A stretch of 64,000 bases of DNA from NCBI GenBank assembly GCA_029202545.1, contig CP119311.1:806001-870000 (forward strand), given 5' to 3'. The notes under the pieces are model-generated. The model was not told the DNA's origin. It did not search any database and saw only the letters and a program-made list of their open reading frames with translations. A program made the translations under genes and the position numbers. This DNA is from Candidatus Pseudobacter hemicellulosilyticus. GTDB taxonomy: Bacteria; Bacteroidota; Bacteroidia; Chitinophagales; Chitinophagaceae. Shown piece after piece: positions 26,138 to 34,982 of the stretch (its first letter is position 1; the number at the start of each line of letters is the position of its first letter).

Positions 26138-27385
26138 TCATTTAGGCCGGACAGTAACAGTACGGCCGTCTATAGAAAACTCTACATACCCGGTCAGCTC
26201 AAGCATCTTTAACACCTCGGAGAGATTTTCTTTATTGGAGATCCTGGCCATGAAAGAATAATTCAGTTTGCCAGGTTCATAGACTACATCGATATCATAC
26301 CAGCGGGAAAGCACCCGCATCACATCCTGGATCGAAGACCTGCGGAAAGACAACTCGCCGTCCACCCAGGCAGTAACCCCTTCCGGAGCCGGGATCACTT
26401 TGATGCCCGATTGCAGCTGCAATCCCATCGGCACCTGCGCCTGCTGTCCGGGACGAAGCAGGACGCTATTCCTGCTGTCTGCTTCCTGGCCACCAGTCTT
26501 CCGGATCCTTACAGCACCTTCCAGCAAAGTGGTATTGACCATGCGCTCATCTGCGTAAGCCATCACATTGAAGCTGGTACCCAGCACTTCTACTTCTGCT
26601 TCGTTATTCACTACTACCCGGAAAGGAGACCGGACATTCTGCGCTACACTGAAAAAAGCTTCACCAGTGACTTCTACCTTTCTTTCCACCCCCGAAAATC
26701 TTGTCGGGTAGCGGATGGAACTGGCTGCATTCAGCCACACCCGGGTACCATCCGGCAACAGGAGACTGAACTGACGCCCCTTGGGGGTGGTCATTGTATT
26801 GTATTGAACAGCGCCGGAACCGGCGCCCTTGAGATTATACGCTAACTGGCCATCTTTCAACACTGCTTCTGCACCCGACTGGGTAGCCACAACGCCATTG
26901 GCCGCACTATCCAGAGACACCTGCCGGCCATCAGCCAGTGTAAGCACTGCGCCTTCTATGCCAGGCGCCACATCATTTTTGAAACGAACGCTATCCGCCT
27001 TGACTACCGGCGCTTCCGAAGGGCTGCCGTTCATGAAACGGATCACCAGGAAAACAACCAATATTGCGCTGGCAGCAGCCATTGCATACAAAAGCCTGAA
27101 CATTTTCCGGGGCCTGCGTACTGGCTCCTGCAATATAGTGGCATGAGCGGCTGCCGGAAAGATCCGGGACAGGTGCAGGGACAACCTGGCTTCTGATGAT
27201 CGCTCCAGTTCTGCATAAGCCTGTAAGGCCACTTGCAAACGATCAACATCCGTAAACTCTTCACGCAGGGAATCAACCAATTCCTGGCCCAGCAGCTGAA
27301 CCAGTTCTGCTTTCTCCGCACTGGTAATAGTGCCACAAACATCTTTAATCAACAGAGGAGCTGCACGTCCAATAATGTCTTGCAT
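26138..27385 (-). CDS. FecR-family anti-sigma / sigma regulator
   Basis: A 415-residue single-pass membrane protein. Residues 1-90 form the helical cytoplasmic sigma-binding region. One membrane helix lies at about 98-117 (LYAMAAASAILVVFLVIRF). The periplasmic FecR domain follows, with GAVLTLADGRQVSLDSAANG, YNTMTTPKGRQFSLLLPDGTRVWLNAASSIRYP and GEAFFSVAQN. A C-terminal DUF4974-like domain ends in VEFSIDGRTVTVRPK, which would contact the STN domain of SusC. It relays ligand-bound SusC status to the ECF sigma factor encoded 129 bases upstream. Host-like GC content, unlike the downstream susC body. Confidence 0.93.
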   Translation of the reverse strand: MQDIIGRAAPLLIKDVCGTITSAEKAELVQLLGQELVDSLREEFTDVDRLQVALQAYAELERSSEARLSLHLSRIFPAAAHATILQEPVRRPRKMFRLLYAMAAASAILVVFLVIRFMNGSPSEAPVVKADSVRFKNDVAPGIEGAVLTLADGRQVSLDSAANGVVATQSGAEAVLKDGQLAYNLKGAGSGAVQYNTMTTPKGRQFSLLLPDGTRVWLNAASSIRYPTRFSGVERKVEVTGEAFFSVAQNVRSPFRVVVNNEAEVEVLGTSFNVMAYADERMVNTTLLEGAVRIRKTGGQEADSRNSVLLRPGQQAQVPMGLQLQSGIKVIPAPEGVTAWVDGELSFRRSSIQDVMRVLSRWYDIDVVYEPGKLNYSFMARISNKENLSEVLKMLELTGYVEFSIDGRTVTVRPK

Positions 27386-27514
27386 GATGAGTAGTTCTTA
27401 CGTATTAATTTGCCTTGGCATACGAGCGCGTAACAATCTGTAATCCTGACACATAACTTAATAGAACGAAAGCGTGCGGTTACTGTAACACAGGTATGAA
27501 AAATATTTTTCGAC

Positions 27515-28129
27515 TTAAAACAAAGCGGCCGCCAGTGCAGGATACAATAGCAGCGAGGTAGCCGCCAATGGAAGGAGTTGCTGGATCTCGGGATTATCCG
27601 CCAGTATCTTTCTGATCTGGGCCAGGGCCCGGGATTTCTGGTTCCTGACCACCTGGTACTGGATATTCAGCAGCTTGCTGATCTCCATATCAGGTATGCC
27701 TTCCAAAAAGGCCAGGTCGAATACTTTTTTGGTGGCGGGCGCCAGCCGCTGGGAAGCAGTCAGGATGCGACTGATCAATTCATGCCGCATAGACTCACGC
27801 AGTTGAATGAAATCAAAGGACTGTTGCACATCTATTGTTTTTTTGTAATCTGCTTTTCGCACATGCTCTTTTTTATCGGCCCTGTACCGGTCAATACAAC
27901 GATTCTTGGTAGCTACCAATAGAAATGCCTTAACATCACTTTCGTTCTTGCCCGCAAAATTCTGGTGAATGCGCCATAGCTTCTCAAATATCTCGGAAAC
28001 AATATCTTCTGCCGCGGCCTTGTCGCCCAAAAAACTACTGGCTACACTATACGCAACAGGGTAGAACTTTCTCCATATCAGAGAAAAAGCCGCTTGATCA
28101 CCTTGACTGAATCTGTCAACAATGTTCAT
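27515..28129 (-). CDS. ECF RNA polymerase sigma factor with hydrophobic C-terminal tail
   Basis: A 204-residue protein from ATG 28129 (MNIVDRFSQGDQAAF); the longer frame to 28252 begins with an unlikely leader. Region 2 is clear (AAAEDIVSEIFEKLWR ... AFLLVATKNRCIDRYR), and so is region 4 (LAPATKKVFDLAFLEGIPDMEISKLLNIQYQVVRNQKSRAL). After region 4 comes an unusual hydrophobic tail of about 20 residues (LLPLAATSLLLYPALAAALF). It should direct transcription of the SusC/SusD locus under FecR control. The tail could aid binding to FecR or the membrane; this is inference. Confidence 0.93.
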   Translation of the reverse strand: MNIVDRFSQGDQAAFSLIWRKFYPVAYSVASSFLGDKAAAEDIVSEIFEKLWRIHQNFAGKNESDVKAFLLVATKNRCIDRYRADKKEHVRKADYKKTIDVQQSFDFIQLRESMRHELISRILTASQRLAPATKKVFDLAFLEGIPDMEISKLLNIQYQVVRNQKSRALAQIRKILADNPEIQQLLPLAATSLLLYPALAAALF

Positions 28130-29033
28130 GAATGCTACAATTTGCCTTGTACAAATGCCATTTTTTAGGAAGGAGGGAAATTGAAAACAACAAGCTTGCT
28201 GCTTTCCAGAGAAGGGTAAAAACAACGAAATCAAAACCAATGACTGATACAATTATGCCCTTGAAAAGCATAGTTAATCAACTGTTCCTGGCTTAATTCA
28301 AATGAGTTTGAAGGAAATGATCCGTTCGAAAATAAAGAAAAAATAAAAACAAAAGAATATACCCGAAAATTTTAGAGTGGAATTTTGTTTAATATTTTGA
28401 CCTATAAATTAAGCAATCCTGAAATATAAATTCTCTGGTATTCGTATATACCTGCTGATAAGTCATTTATTTAAATCCCGTGTTACAGTGCGTAATTCTA
28501 TCGTTAATAATACACTTGACCGTAACCAACCGTTAATAACAATCGATAATAATGTGTTTCTCATAGGCCCCTTGCTTTAACCCATTGATCCCGATTAATA
28601 ACGCCAGATCCGGGTATTTCCGCTCTACAGTATTACCTATTATATACCCGGAACGGTTGTCTTTAGTTTTTGATAATGGCTTATCCTAAAATATTTCCAC
28701 AATTATCAATAAAATCCACCTGGCGGATAAATTAGTAAAAATACGAGGCAAGATTATGTTACATTTTACTTGGTCGTTCGTTATATTTACGTTCAATTCT
28801 CAGTATTCACTCGTTTCTGGTAACACATCATCCTTCTCCACCTGGCTAAACAATAGTCAATCATTCATTTTTAAAAAATTGCACGCATGTAGACCATTTC
28901 TAAACGGTCATATGTACTATTTGTAACAATAGTGATCACTCGAAAGGATATTGGCTGTCGCTAACCCTTCGGCAATTGAAGCTCATTAAGAGCCGGCGTC
29001 GAAACTATACAACAAACAACCAATGCGAAAAAG
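28130..29033. other. Long AT-rich intergenic region between divergent units
   Basis: About 900 bases with no convincing gene on either strand. Three short related stretches of the type CG(T/A)TTAATAA occur between about 28500 and 28600. This divergent gap should hold promoters for the sigma gene (minus) and for the unknown gene at 29034 (plus). I did not find a pair of boxes with correct spacing. Composition is AT-rich but not coding. Confidence 0.4.
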
Positions 29034-29939
29034 ATGAAGAACCTAAACCTTCTGGCCTCAGTGGCCTTGCTAAGAGAGCTGCACACCGCTCCTTCCTATG
29101 GAGAATTGCTGGGCATCATAGCAGCACTCATTGTCAAATCCACTCACAACCACAATATATACTCCGCAAGCGCCGGAGAGATCAGAAACCTGCTGAAAGA
29201 GTATTATGATATCAATCTCCCGGAATCTATCATCCAGCATGTACTGAATCACCAGCTGCAAAGACACGCAAGCTTTTATAATGGCGCCTATTATTTCAAC
29301 GTATCTGTAAACGACTATTTTTCCGATCTGTACCAGGACTACACAGATCTGGAAAAGATGCATCACCATATCGTTGAGTTGTATATGGCTTTCCTGAAAG
29401 AACAGGGCAAAAGCAACCTGACCGTGAAAGAAAAAGAGGAAGCCCTGCAAAAATTCTGGAATAAATTGTTCGATGAAAGTTTCAGCGAAGCCTATTCACG
29501 GAAAATGCAGGAAGAAAAGCTGCAACGGCATAGGAATGAAAAAGCCAGAATGCTCAGGGACTTACAACTTGAACAATGGACCCGGATGACCCAATCCCTG
29601 GATAAGGATAGAAGTTATGCGGTAGGCCTCAGCTCTCTGGGATTTGTTATCTTTCTCCTGGGCATACTCTTCACCGTGGTCCCTTCACTTAACAACTGGC
29701 TGAATAGTATCCCCTTCTTAAGGATCGGGTTCTGGACCATATTGCTCATTTTATACATCATGAACCAGCCAGGCAAGTCCATGCTGCCAGATATGAAGCG
29801 TTTCAGAAGAGGATGGTCCTGGATACTGGCCAGCCTGCTTCCCGATCAAAAGGAACAACTAAAGAATAAAATGGAAGAAAAGCCCAAAGGAGAGCTGCCG
29901 GAAGAAAGTTCCAGGTCCAACGTAAAAAAACGTGTTTAA
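29034..29939 (+). CDS. Unknown protein: winged-helix-like N-terminus, coiled coil, two membrane helices
   Basis: A 301-residue protein of no family I recognise. Residues 1-95 are predicted helical with a short beta hairpin (SAGEIRNLLKEYYDINLPESIIQHVLNHQLQ...NGAYYFNV), which looks like a winged-helix DNA- or protein-binding fold. Residues 100-190 are charged and heptad-like (coiled coil). Two membrane helices lie near 199-220 and 229-245, followed by a basic cytoplasmic tail rich in Lys/Glu. It is monocistronic, facing the end of the MutS-like gene, with an AT-rich 900-base upstream region. A membrane-anchored sensor or regulator is one reading; confidence in function is low but the frame looks real. 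Confidence 0.65.
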   Translation: MKNLNLLASVALLRELHTAPSYGELLGIIAALIVKSTHNHNIYSASAGEIRNLLKEYYDINLPESIIQHVLNHQLQRHASFYNGAYYFNVSVNDYFSDLYQDYTDLEKMHHHIVELYMAFLKEQGKSNLTVKEKEEALQKFWNKLFDESFSEAYSRKMQEEKLQRHRNEKARMLRDLQLEQWTRMTQSLDKDRSYAVGLSSLGFVIFLLGILFTVVPSLNNWLNSIPFLRIGFWTILLILYIMNQPGKSMLPDMKRFRRGWSWILASLLPDQKEQLKNKMEEKPKGELPEESSRSNVKKRV

Positions 29940-30022
29940 AAGTTACGGGCGGTATAGCCGATATAATGCCCCATTCATGCGGCCTATTGCTCCACTCATA
30001 AATACTGCAGCATAGCCCAGTG

Positions 30023-31330
30023 CTACATATCCAGTATCCCCTCATTCCGGATGATCATCATCCCCTGCCTGTCTTCCGTTATACCTTCAGCCAGCCGATA
30101 GGTATAACGCGGCGTCAGCCCATCCATGACAGTAGGCATATAGCGGAATCGGATATTGGGCCGCGACTGTAAAGCAGCCCCCACTTCAATAATATGGGTT
30201 GAAACAATGAACAGGCAATTGGTATATTCACTGAAACCTTCCGTTACAGCCAGCGTACCATCATAGGCATCTTTCACATTCGTCCCCTTGAACAACTCAT
30301 CAAACAACAACAGCAGGTGCTTACCGGTACTGGTGGCTTCGGCCGCTTGTTTTACCCGCACCACCTCAGCATAAAAATGACTATAGCCCAGGCCGATATT
30401 ATCAGCCACATTGATGCTGGAACAGATACCCTCCCGAATGGAAAACGCCATAGACTTTGCAGCTACCGGGAAACCGATATGCGCCAGGTATACATTGATA
30501 CCAATAGCTTTCATCCAGGTGGACTTACCCGCCATATTAGCCCCGGTCAGGAAGAGCACGTTGCTGCCCTCCTGCATCGTCAGCTCATTCCCTATAGCAT
30601 TGTCCAGGCAGGGATGACGCAGGCCGTCGGCCTTCAGCAGATTGGCCTCCCGGACGCAGGCAGCGGCATAGGTCAGGTTGTTTTCCCGGGCTACCCTGCC
30701 CACAGCAATATTGACATCCACTTCAGCAATGAAATGAAGCATATCCTGGATAGCCGGCTTCAACTTCACTTTCAGGAGATGATCAAATGCAGCAATGGTG
30801 GTTACCGACATAGTTCTGTAGATATCCGTTTCCAGCAAGCGGTTGACCCCTTCCTGCTGCAGCAAGCCCCTCACCGAGGCCACCCGGCTGGCATAGGGAC
30901 CAGACAATGTGGCCAGGTACTCCGTCAAACCAGCACATTTTTTCAAAATTTCAATAGTCGCCTGCAAGCCCTGGATGATCCTTTTGTAGCGCTCATCGCG
31001 GGTCAGGACAGACAGTCCCTTTTTCAGCAGCATACCGGCATGACCTGCCAGCCTGCCCTGTTCTGTTCCTGAATCAATATATTCCCTTACCAGGACCAGC
31101 TGCCGCGGATCAAATGGAAAGCTCAGATCGGCCTGCTCAAAGAACCGGAAAATGGCTGTCCGCTCATTGATCCGACCTGCATCTGTCAGCGGCTGCCGGA
31201 ACAACTCATCCAGCAGCTGCTCCCCACCCCTGCTCTTAACCTTATTGAATAAAAAATACACCGAACCCTGTCGGTATTTACCCAACAGGTCCAATTCTTC
31301 TATTGATTGCTTATCTATCGTAAAACTCAT
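30023..31330 (-). CDS. MutS-related ATPase lacking mismatch-recognition domain (second copy)
   Basis: A 435-residue protein from ATG 31330, preceded by AGAGGA at good spacing and 1 base after the stop of the paralogous gene upstream; the frame to 31351 would overlap it. It contains only the MutS core/lever (helical, residues about 10-220) and the ATPase domain: Walker A TGANMAGKSTWMKA, the ..FYAEV.. segment, Walker B LLLLFDELFKGTNVKDAYDGT, and FIVSTHIIE. Mismatch-binding domain I and the connector are absent, so it is not a mismatch-repair MutS. Last gene of the SusCD-ABC operon. It is a homologue of the preceding gene. Confidence 0.88.
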   Translation of the reverse strand: MSFTIDKQSIEELDLLGKYRQGSVYFLFNKVKSRGGEQLLDELFRQPLTDAGRINERTAIFRFFEQADLSFPFDPRQLVLVREYIDSGTEQGRLAGHAGMLLKKGLSVLTRDERYKRIIQGLQATIEILKKCAGLTEYLATLSGPYASRVASVRGLLQQEGVNRLLETDIYRTMSVTTIAAFDHLLKVKLKPAIQDMLHFIAEVDVNIAVGRVARENNLTYAAACVREANLLKADGLRHPCLDNAIGNELTMQEGSNVLFLTGANMAGKSTWMKAIGINVYLAHIGFPVAAKSMAFSIREGICSSINVADNIGLGYSHFYAEVVRVKQAAEATSTGKHLLLLFDELFKGTNVKDAYDGTLAVTEGFSEYTNCLFIVSTHIIEVGAALQSRPNIRFRYMPTVMDGLTPRYTYRLAEGITEDRQGMMIIRNEGILDM

Positions 31331-31331
31331 A

Positions 31332-32630
31332 TTATCCTCTTTTCTTGCCATTTTTCAAAATATCCAGTATGCCTTCATTGCGGATGATGATCATGCCATG
31401 CCGGTCCGCTGTGATCCCTTCTTGCAGCGTATAGGTATACTCCGGCCTATGGCCGTTCATCCGGGTAGGGAGAAAATGAAAGCCAATATTGGACAGCTGT
31501 TCCAACTGTGCCCCTGCTTCTACAATATGCGAGGAAACAATGAACATACTGGTGGTTCTGCGGGCAAAGGACCGGATCACTTCTACTGTTCCTTCATACG
31601 CATCTTTCACATTGGTGCCCCGGAACAGCTCATCGAACAACACAAACAACGAGCGACCGGCTGCCAGCTCCGTTGCTATCTTTTTCACCCGCAGCACTTC
31701 TGCATAAAAATGACTGGCGCCGATACCCAGGTTATCCGGCAGGTTGATGGTGGTATAAATGCCATCCATAACTGAAAATTCCATCCTGCCGGCAGCAACA
31801 GGAAAACCCATATGGGCCACATATAAGGCCGTACTCAAGGCCCGGAGGAAAGTAGATTTGCCCGCCATATTGGCCCCGGTCAGGAAGACAATATTCCTCT
31901 GACTGTCCATAGACAGGTCATTGGCCACAGGGTCCTTCAGCTCAGGATGGTATACCCCTTCCACTTTCAGCACCGCCGATCCTTTGGGATGCACTAAGGG
32001 AAAAACAAAATCCCGCTCCCTGGCCACCCGGGCAACGGAAAGATAAACATCCACCAGGTAGATGAACTGCAATACGACGACGACCTTTTCTTTTTCGCGT
32101 ATACGGAGCAGTACGTCGAAAGCAGTGATGGCCGCATAGGAAAGCTTTCCCCCTGGCTTTTCCCTGAACACAGGCTGCAGGGCTTCATCGTCCAGCAGTA
32201 ACAGCATACGGGCACGTTCGTTGCTGAGCCCTGCCACCCGGGCTACCGGGCCATTGTCCGAAAGGAACCTGCGCACTTCATGCAGCAGGCTGATCATGGC
32301 CATTACGCCGTTCTGTATCTCCTTCTCCCCCAATCCAGCTTTCTGCCCACCCAGTGATTCCTCCGTAAAGGAGATGTATTTTTCTGCACTGTCCAGCAGG
32401 GCGCCTGCAAAAGGAAAGGAGCAGGAGAGAGCAGCAAAATCCGCAATGATCCCTGCCCTGGCCGTAATAGCTTCCCTGTCCGACAGGGGACAACGGAACA
32501 TTTCTTCCAGCAGGCTTTCTCCCCCGCGGGTAGTAGCGTGATTGTAAATATCATAAATGCCGGCCTGGTCCCGCCGGGCAAATAATCGCAGGTCGTCAAT
32601 GGTCTGGTCGTCCGTTTGTAACAACATCAT
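31332..32630 (-). CDS. MutS-related ATPase lacking mismatch-recognition domain (first copy)
   Basis: A 432-residue paralogue of the next gene. Helical lever/core at residues 10-235 and MutS-type ATPase: Walker A TGANMAGKST at 251-260, SHFYAEVLRV near 307, and Walker B VLFDELFRGTNVKDAYEGT at about 330-348. The final IVSSHIVEAG replaces the usual histidine motif of MutS. No domain I, so mismatch recognition is unlikely. It starts 3 bases after the stop of a GldFG-like permease gene, suggesting a role with that transporter. Tandem MutS-like genes with Gld-type ABC genes are a Bacteroidota feature I have seen, but the job of these ATPases is unknown. Confidence 0.88.
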   Translation of the reverse strand: MMLLQTDDQTIDDLRLFARRDQAGIYDIYNHATTRGGESLLEEMFRCPLSDREAITARAGIIADFAALSCSFPFAGALLDSAEKYISFTEESLGGQKAGLGEKEIQNGVMAMISLLHEVRRFLSDNGPVARVAGLSNERARMLLLLDDEALQPVFREKPGGKLSYAAITAFDVLLRIREKEKVVVVLQFIYLVDVYLSVARVARERDFVFPLVHPKGSAVLKVEGVYHPELKDPVANDLSMDSQRNIVFLTGANMAGKSTFLRALSTALYVAHMGFPVAAGRMEFSVMDGIYTTINLPDNLGIGASHFYAEVLRVKKIATELAAGRSLFVLFDELFRGTNVKDAYEGTVEVIRSFARRTTSMFIVSSHIVEAGAQLEQLSNIGFHFLPTRMNGHRPEYTYTLQEGITADRHGMIIIRNEGILDILKNGKKRG

Positions 32631-32633
32631 GGT

Positions 32634-34949
32634 TTAATTTCTGTTTCTGCGAATCAATAAGATCATACCAACAGTCAGTACCAGGGCGGGAAGAATATAT
32701 ACATATAAGGTATACAGCATTTTCCCGGTCTTTCTGCCGATGCTCAGGAAAATGTCCTGCGGTATCCTGACCGTCTGGTAGACCGGATAGTCATTGTATA
32801 ATAACCAGCTGTAACAGGCATTAAAAACAGACACGCCATTCTGCCTGAACCTGGACATATGATCAGCATCTCCGGCAACAATGATCCGCTGCTCCTTGCC
32901 TTTGATGGTACGCGTAAGCTGTACAGCCAGCACATATTCGTCCTTTCTCGTATCGCCCTGTTCCGCGGAGAAGCTGGCCATAGCGGAATCGGGGACATAA
33001 TGGCCCTGTTCTATCCAGGTATCCTTGTTCCCTTTTACTACCAGTATGGGTTTCACCGAAAAGCCATCCCGCTCCATATATTTAAGTGTTACCGGCCTCG
33101 TCATATAGGCATCAGCCCCCTTGCCCTTTCCAAGCCAGTAGGATTGGATCGCTTCTTCCCGGGCCAGCTTATTACCAGCTGCTGTAGTTGCTGCTGTAAA
33201 ATCGATATAGGAGTTTTCACCATTCCTGTCGAATAAGGTCCCCCGCTCCAGCCGTATGCCGATCTTATCCAGGATCGGGTTCAGCATCGCTTCTTTCCCG
33301 TATTCTCCATAAAAAAGCGCATTACCGCCATCGTTAATAAAGTCGAGGATCTTTTGCTGTTCTGTAGTGTCCAGCATCGACCTGGGGTCTGCTACCACCA
33401 GGGCAGCAGTGGAAAGAGGTACTTCCTGGTGCCGCAGGGAAACAGTATCAATATCCACGCCCAGGTTGGTCAATGCCTGCAAGCTGAAAGTTTCATTGGT
33501 ATGACCGCCAAACTCCCGCTCCCCGAACTTGTTGGGACTTCTTTCATAGTGACCGGTGGTAAATAATAGCGCTGGTGTACTGTCTCTTACCAGCCGCCTG
33601 AGCGATCCCGCCACTACCCTATCCGGTGGCCAATGCGGCTTTACCTCAAAGGTTCGCAACACCGACTTCTTCCCCTTATATTCCAGCTCCATCAATAACA
33701 AAGCCGGCTCATGGGTGAAATCAAAAAGGCTGTCGATCTGTTCCGGCTTTTTGAACAGGCTGAAATCCGTCTCATAGGTCTTTGCCGTCAGGGACGCTAT
33801 TTCATGGATCGTCTTCCCGGCATAGGAGGCGACAGTATACTGGTTATACGGATCTATTTTATAGTAGTATTCATATTTCATTTTCATAGCCGGATAAAAG
33901 CGCCGGTATTTCTCCCAGAAATCCCAGACATAGTGGTTCCTGTTCTTCGGGGCCGCCAATGCAAACCGGCCATCAAACAGGTTGGCATACAGGGTGACGG
34001 TGATGGGCGATCCATCAAATTCCTTAAACACTTCCTGCACAGTGGAATCAATGGTATTGATCTTATTATTCGTTACATCCAGGTAGGCTATATAGCCGGG
34101 CCTTGATGAAAAATAGCCGAGGCAACTGATCAGCAGAAAGATCAGTGCATAGCGAATAATGAGCCTGCTCCTGGGAATATATGCCTGCGTACTTTTCAGC
34201 TTCAATAGGGTGAAACTAAGGAACATGGCAATGATCAGCAGGTAGTACAGCAGATCCCGGGAAGTGATCAGCCCGTTGATCATCCTATCTACCCTGTTGG
34301 GCAGGGAAAGAAAATAGCTGATATCCCTGAAGAAGTCGTATCCCTGCCAGAAATTCCCGATGAAACCCAGCAGGACAAATACCATCATAGTGGCCAGCCC
34401 TGCCAATAGCTGGTAACCCGTTAAGCAGGAGATGAACAGACCAATAGCCGAGTAGGTGGCGGACAACAGGAAAAGACCCAGGAAGGCAGCCAGGTATATC
34501 TTATACTCCACCTCCCGGATACTGAGCATGCCCGTTATCAAAAGAATAGCCACGCCTGACAGCAGCACGAGATTGAACAACAACAGGCCCAGGTATTTCC
34601 CGAACACCAGCTCACGCACACTCACCGGGGACGAATACAATAAGCGGATACTGCCATTGTTGATCTCCCTGCTGAAAACGCCCATGGTAAGCAGCGGAAT
34701 GAATAAATACAGGTAGAAGAGGATGGCCGAAAATGTCTCCGCAAACAGGCTGGCTGAGTAACCATCCTTAAAGCCTTCGTAGTTGGGGTTGTTGCTCTGG
34801 CTGATCTCCTGTATCCGCGAATGCTCTACCAGCGGCTCCACAAACAGCACGCCACTGATGATAAAGAATACCACCAGGATTACCCAGGCAATGGGCGAAT
34901 AAAACAAGGTCCTTAACTCGGCCCATGCAATTTTAAAGAGGACTCTCAT
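32634..34949 (-). CDS. ABC permease fused to GldG-like auxiliary domain (second copy)
   Basis: A 771-residue protein. Residues 1-265 form an ABC-2 type permease with six membrane helices, beginning with KIAWAELRTLFYSPIAWVILVVFF and containing GVFSREINNGSIRLLYSSPVSVRELVFGKY. Residues about 285-735 are an extracytoplasmic GldG-like/ABC_transp_aux region (DSTVQEVFKEFDGSPITVTLYANL; STAALVVADPRSMLDTTEQQKILDFINDGGNALFYGE). A last membrane helix is followed by RRNRN. It resembles GldF and GldG joined in one chain. It lies 33 bases after a paralogue of the same length, and the two probably pair as a heterodimer with the ABC ATPase. Confidence 0.88.
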   Translation of the reverse strand: MRVLFKIAWAELRTLFYSPIAWVILVVFFIISGVLFVEPLVEHSRIQEISQSNNPNYEGFKDGYSASLFAETFSAILFYLYLFIPLLTMGVFSREINNGSIRLLYSSPVSVRELVFGKYLGLLLFNLVLLSGVAILLITGMLSIREVEYKIYLAAFLGLFLLSATYSAIGLFISCLTGYQLLAGLATMMVFVLLGFIGNFWQGYDFFRDISYFLSLPNRVDRMINGLITSRDLLYYLLIIAMFLSFTLLKLKSTQAYIPRSRLIIRYALIFLLISCLGYFSSRPGYIAYLDVTNNKINTIDSTVQEVFKEFDGSPITVTLYANLFDGRFALAAPKNRNHYVWDFWEKYRRFYPAMKMKYEYYYKIDPYNQYTVASYAGKTIHEIASLTAKTYETDFSLFKKPEQIDSLFDFTHEPALLLMELEYKGKKSVLRTFEVKPHWPPDRVVAGSLRRLVRDSTPALLFTTGHYERSPNKFGEREFGGHTNETFSLQALTNLGVDIDTVSLRHQEVPLSTAALVVADPRSMLDTTEQQKILDFINDGGNALFYGEYGKEAMLNPILDKIGIRLERGTLFDRNGENSYIDFTAATTAAGNKLAREEAIQSYWLGKGKGADAYMTRPVTLKYMERDGFSVKPILVVKGNKDTWIEQGHYVPDSAMASFSAEQGDTRKDEYVLAVQLTRTIKGKEQRIIVAGDADHMSRFRQNGVSVFNACYSWLLYNDYPVYQTVRIPQDIFLSIGRKTGKMLYTLYVYILPALVLTVGMILLIRRNRN

Positions 34950-34982
34950 GCTATTGAAAAAATTAATTTGAAGAGGGTTGAT

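Noticed and set aside
30023..32630. Mismatch-repair MutS genes
   Set aside because: The mismatch-binding and connector domains are absent and the genes sit in a transporter operon.
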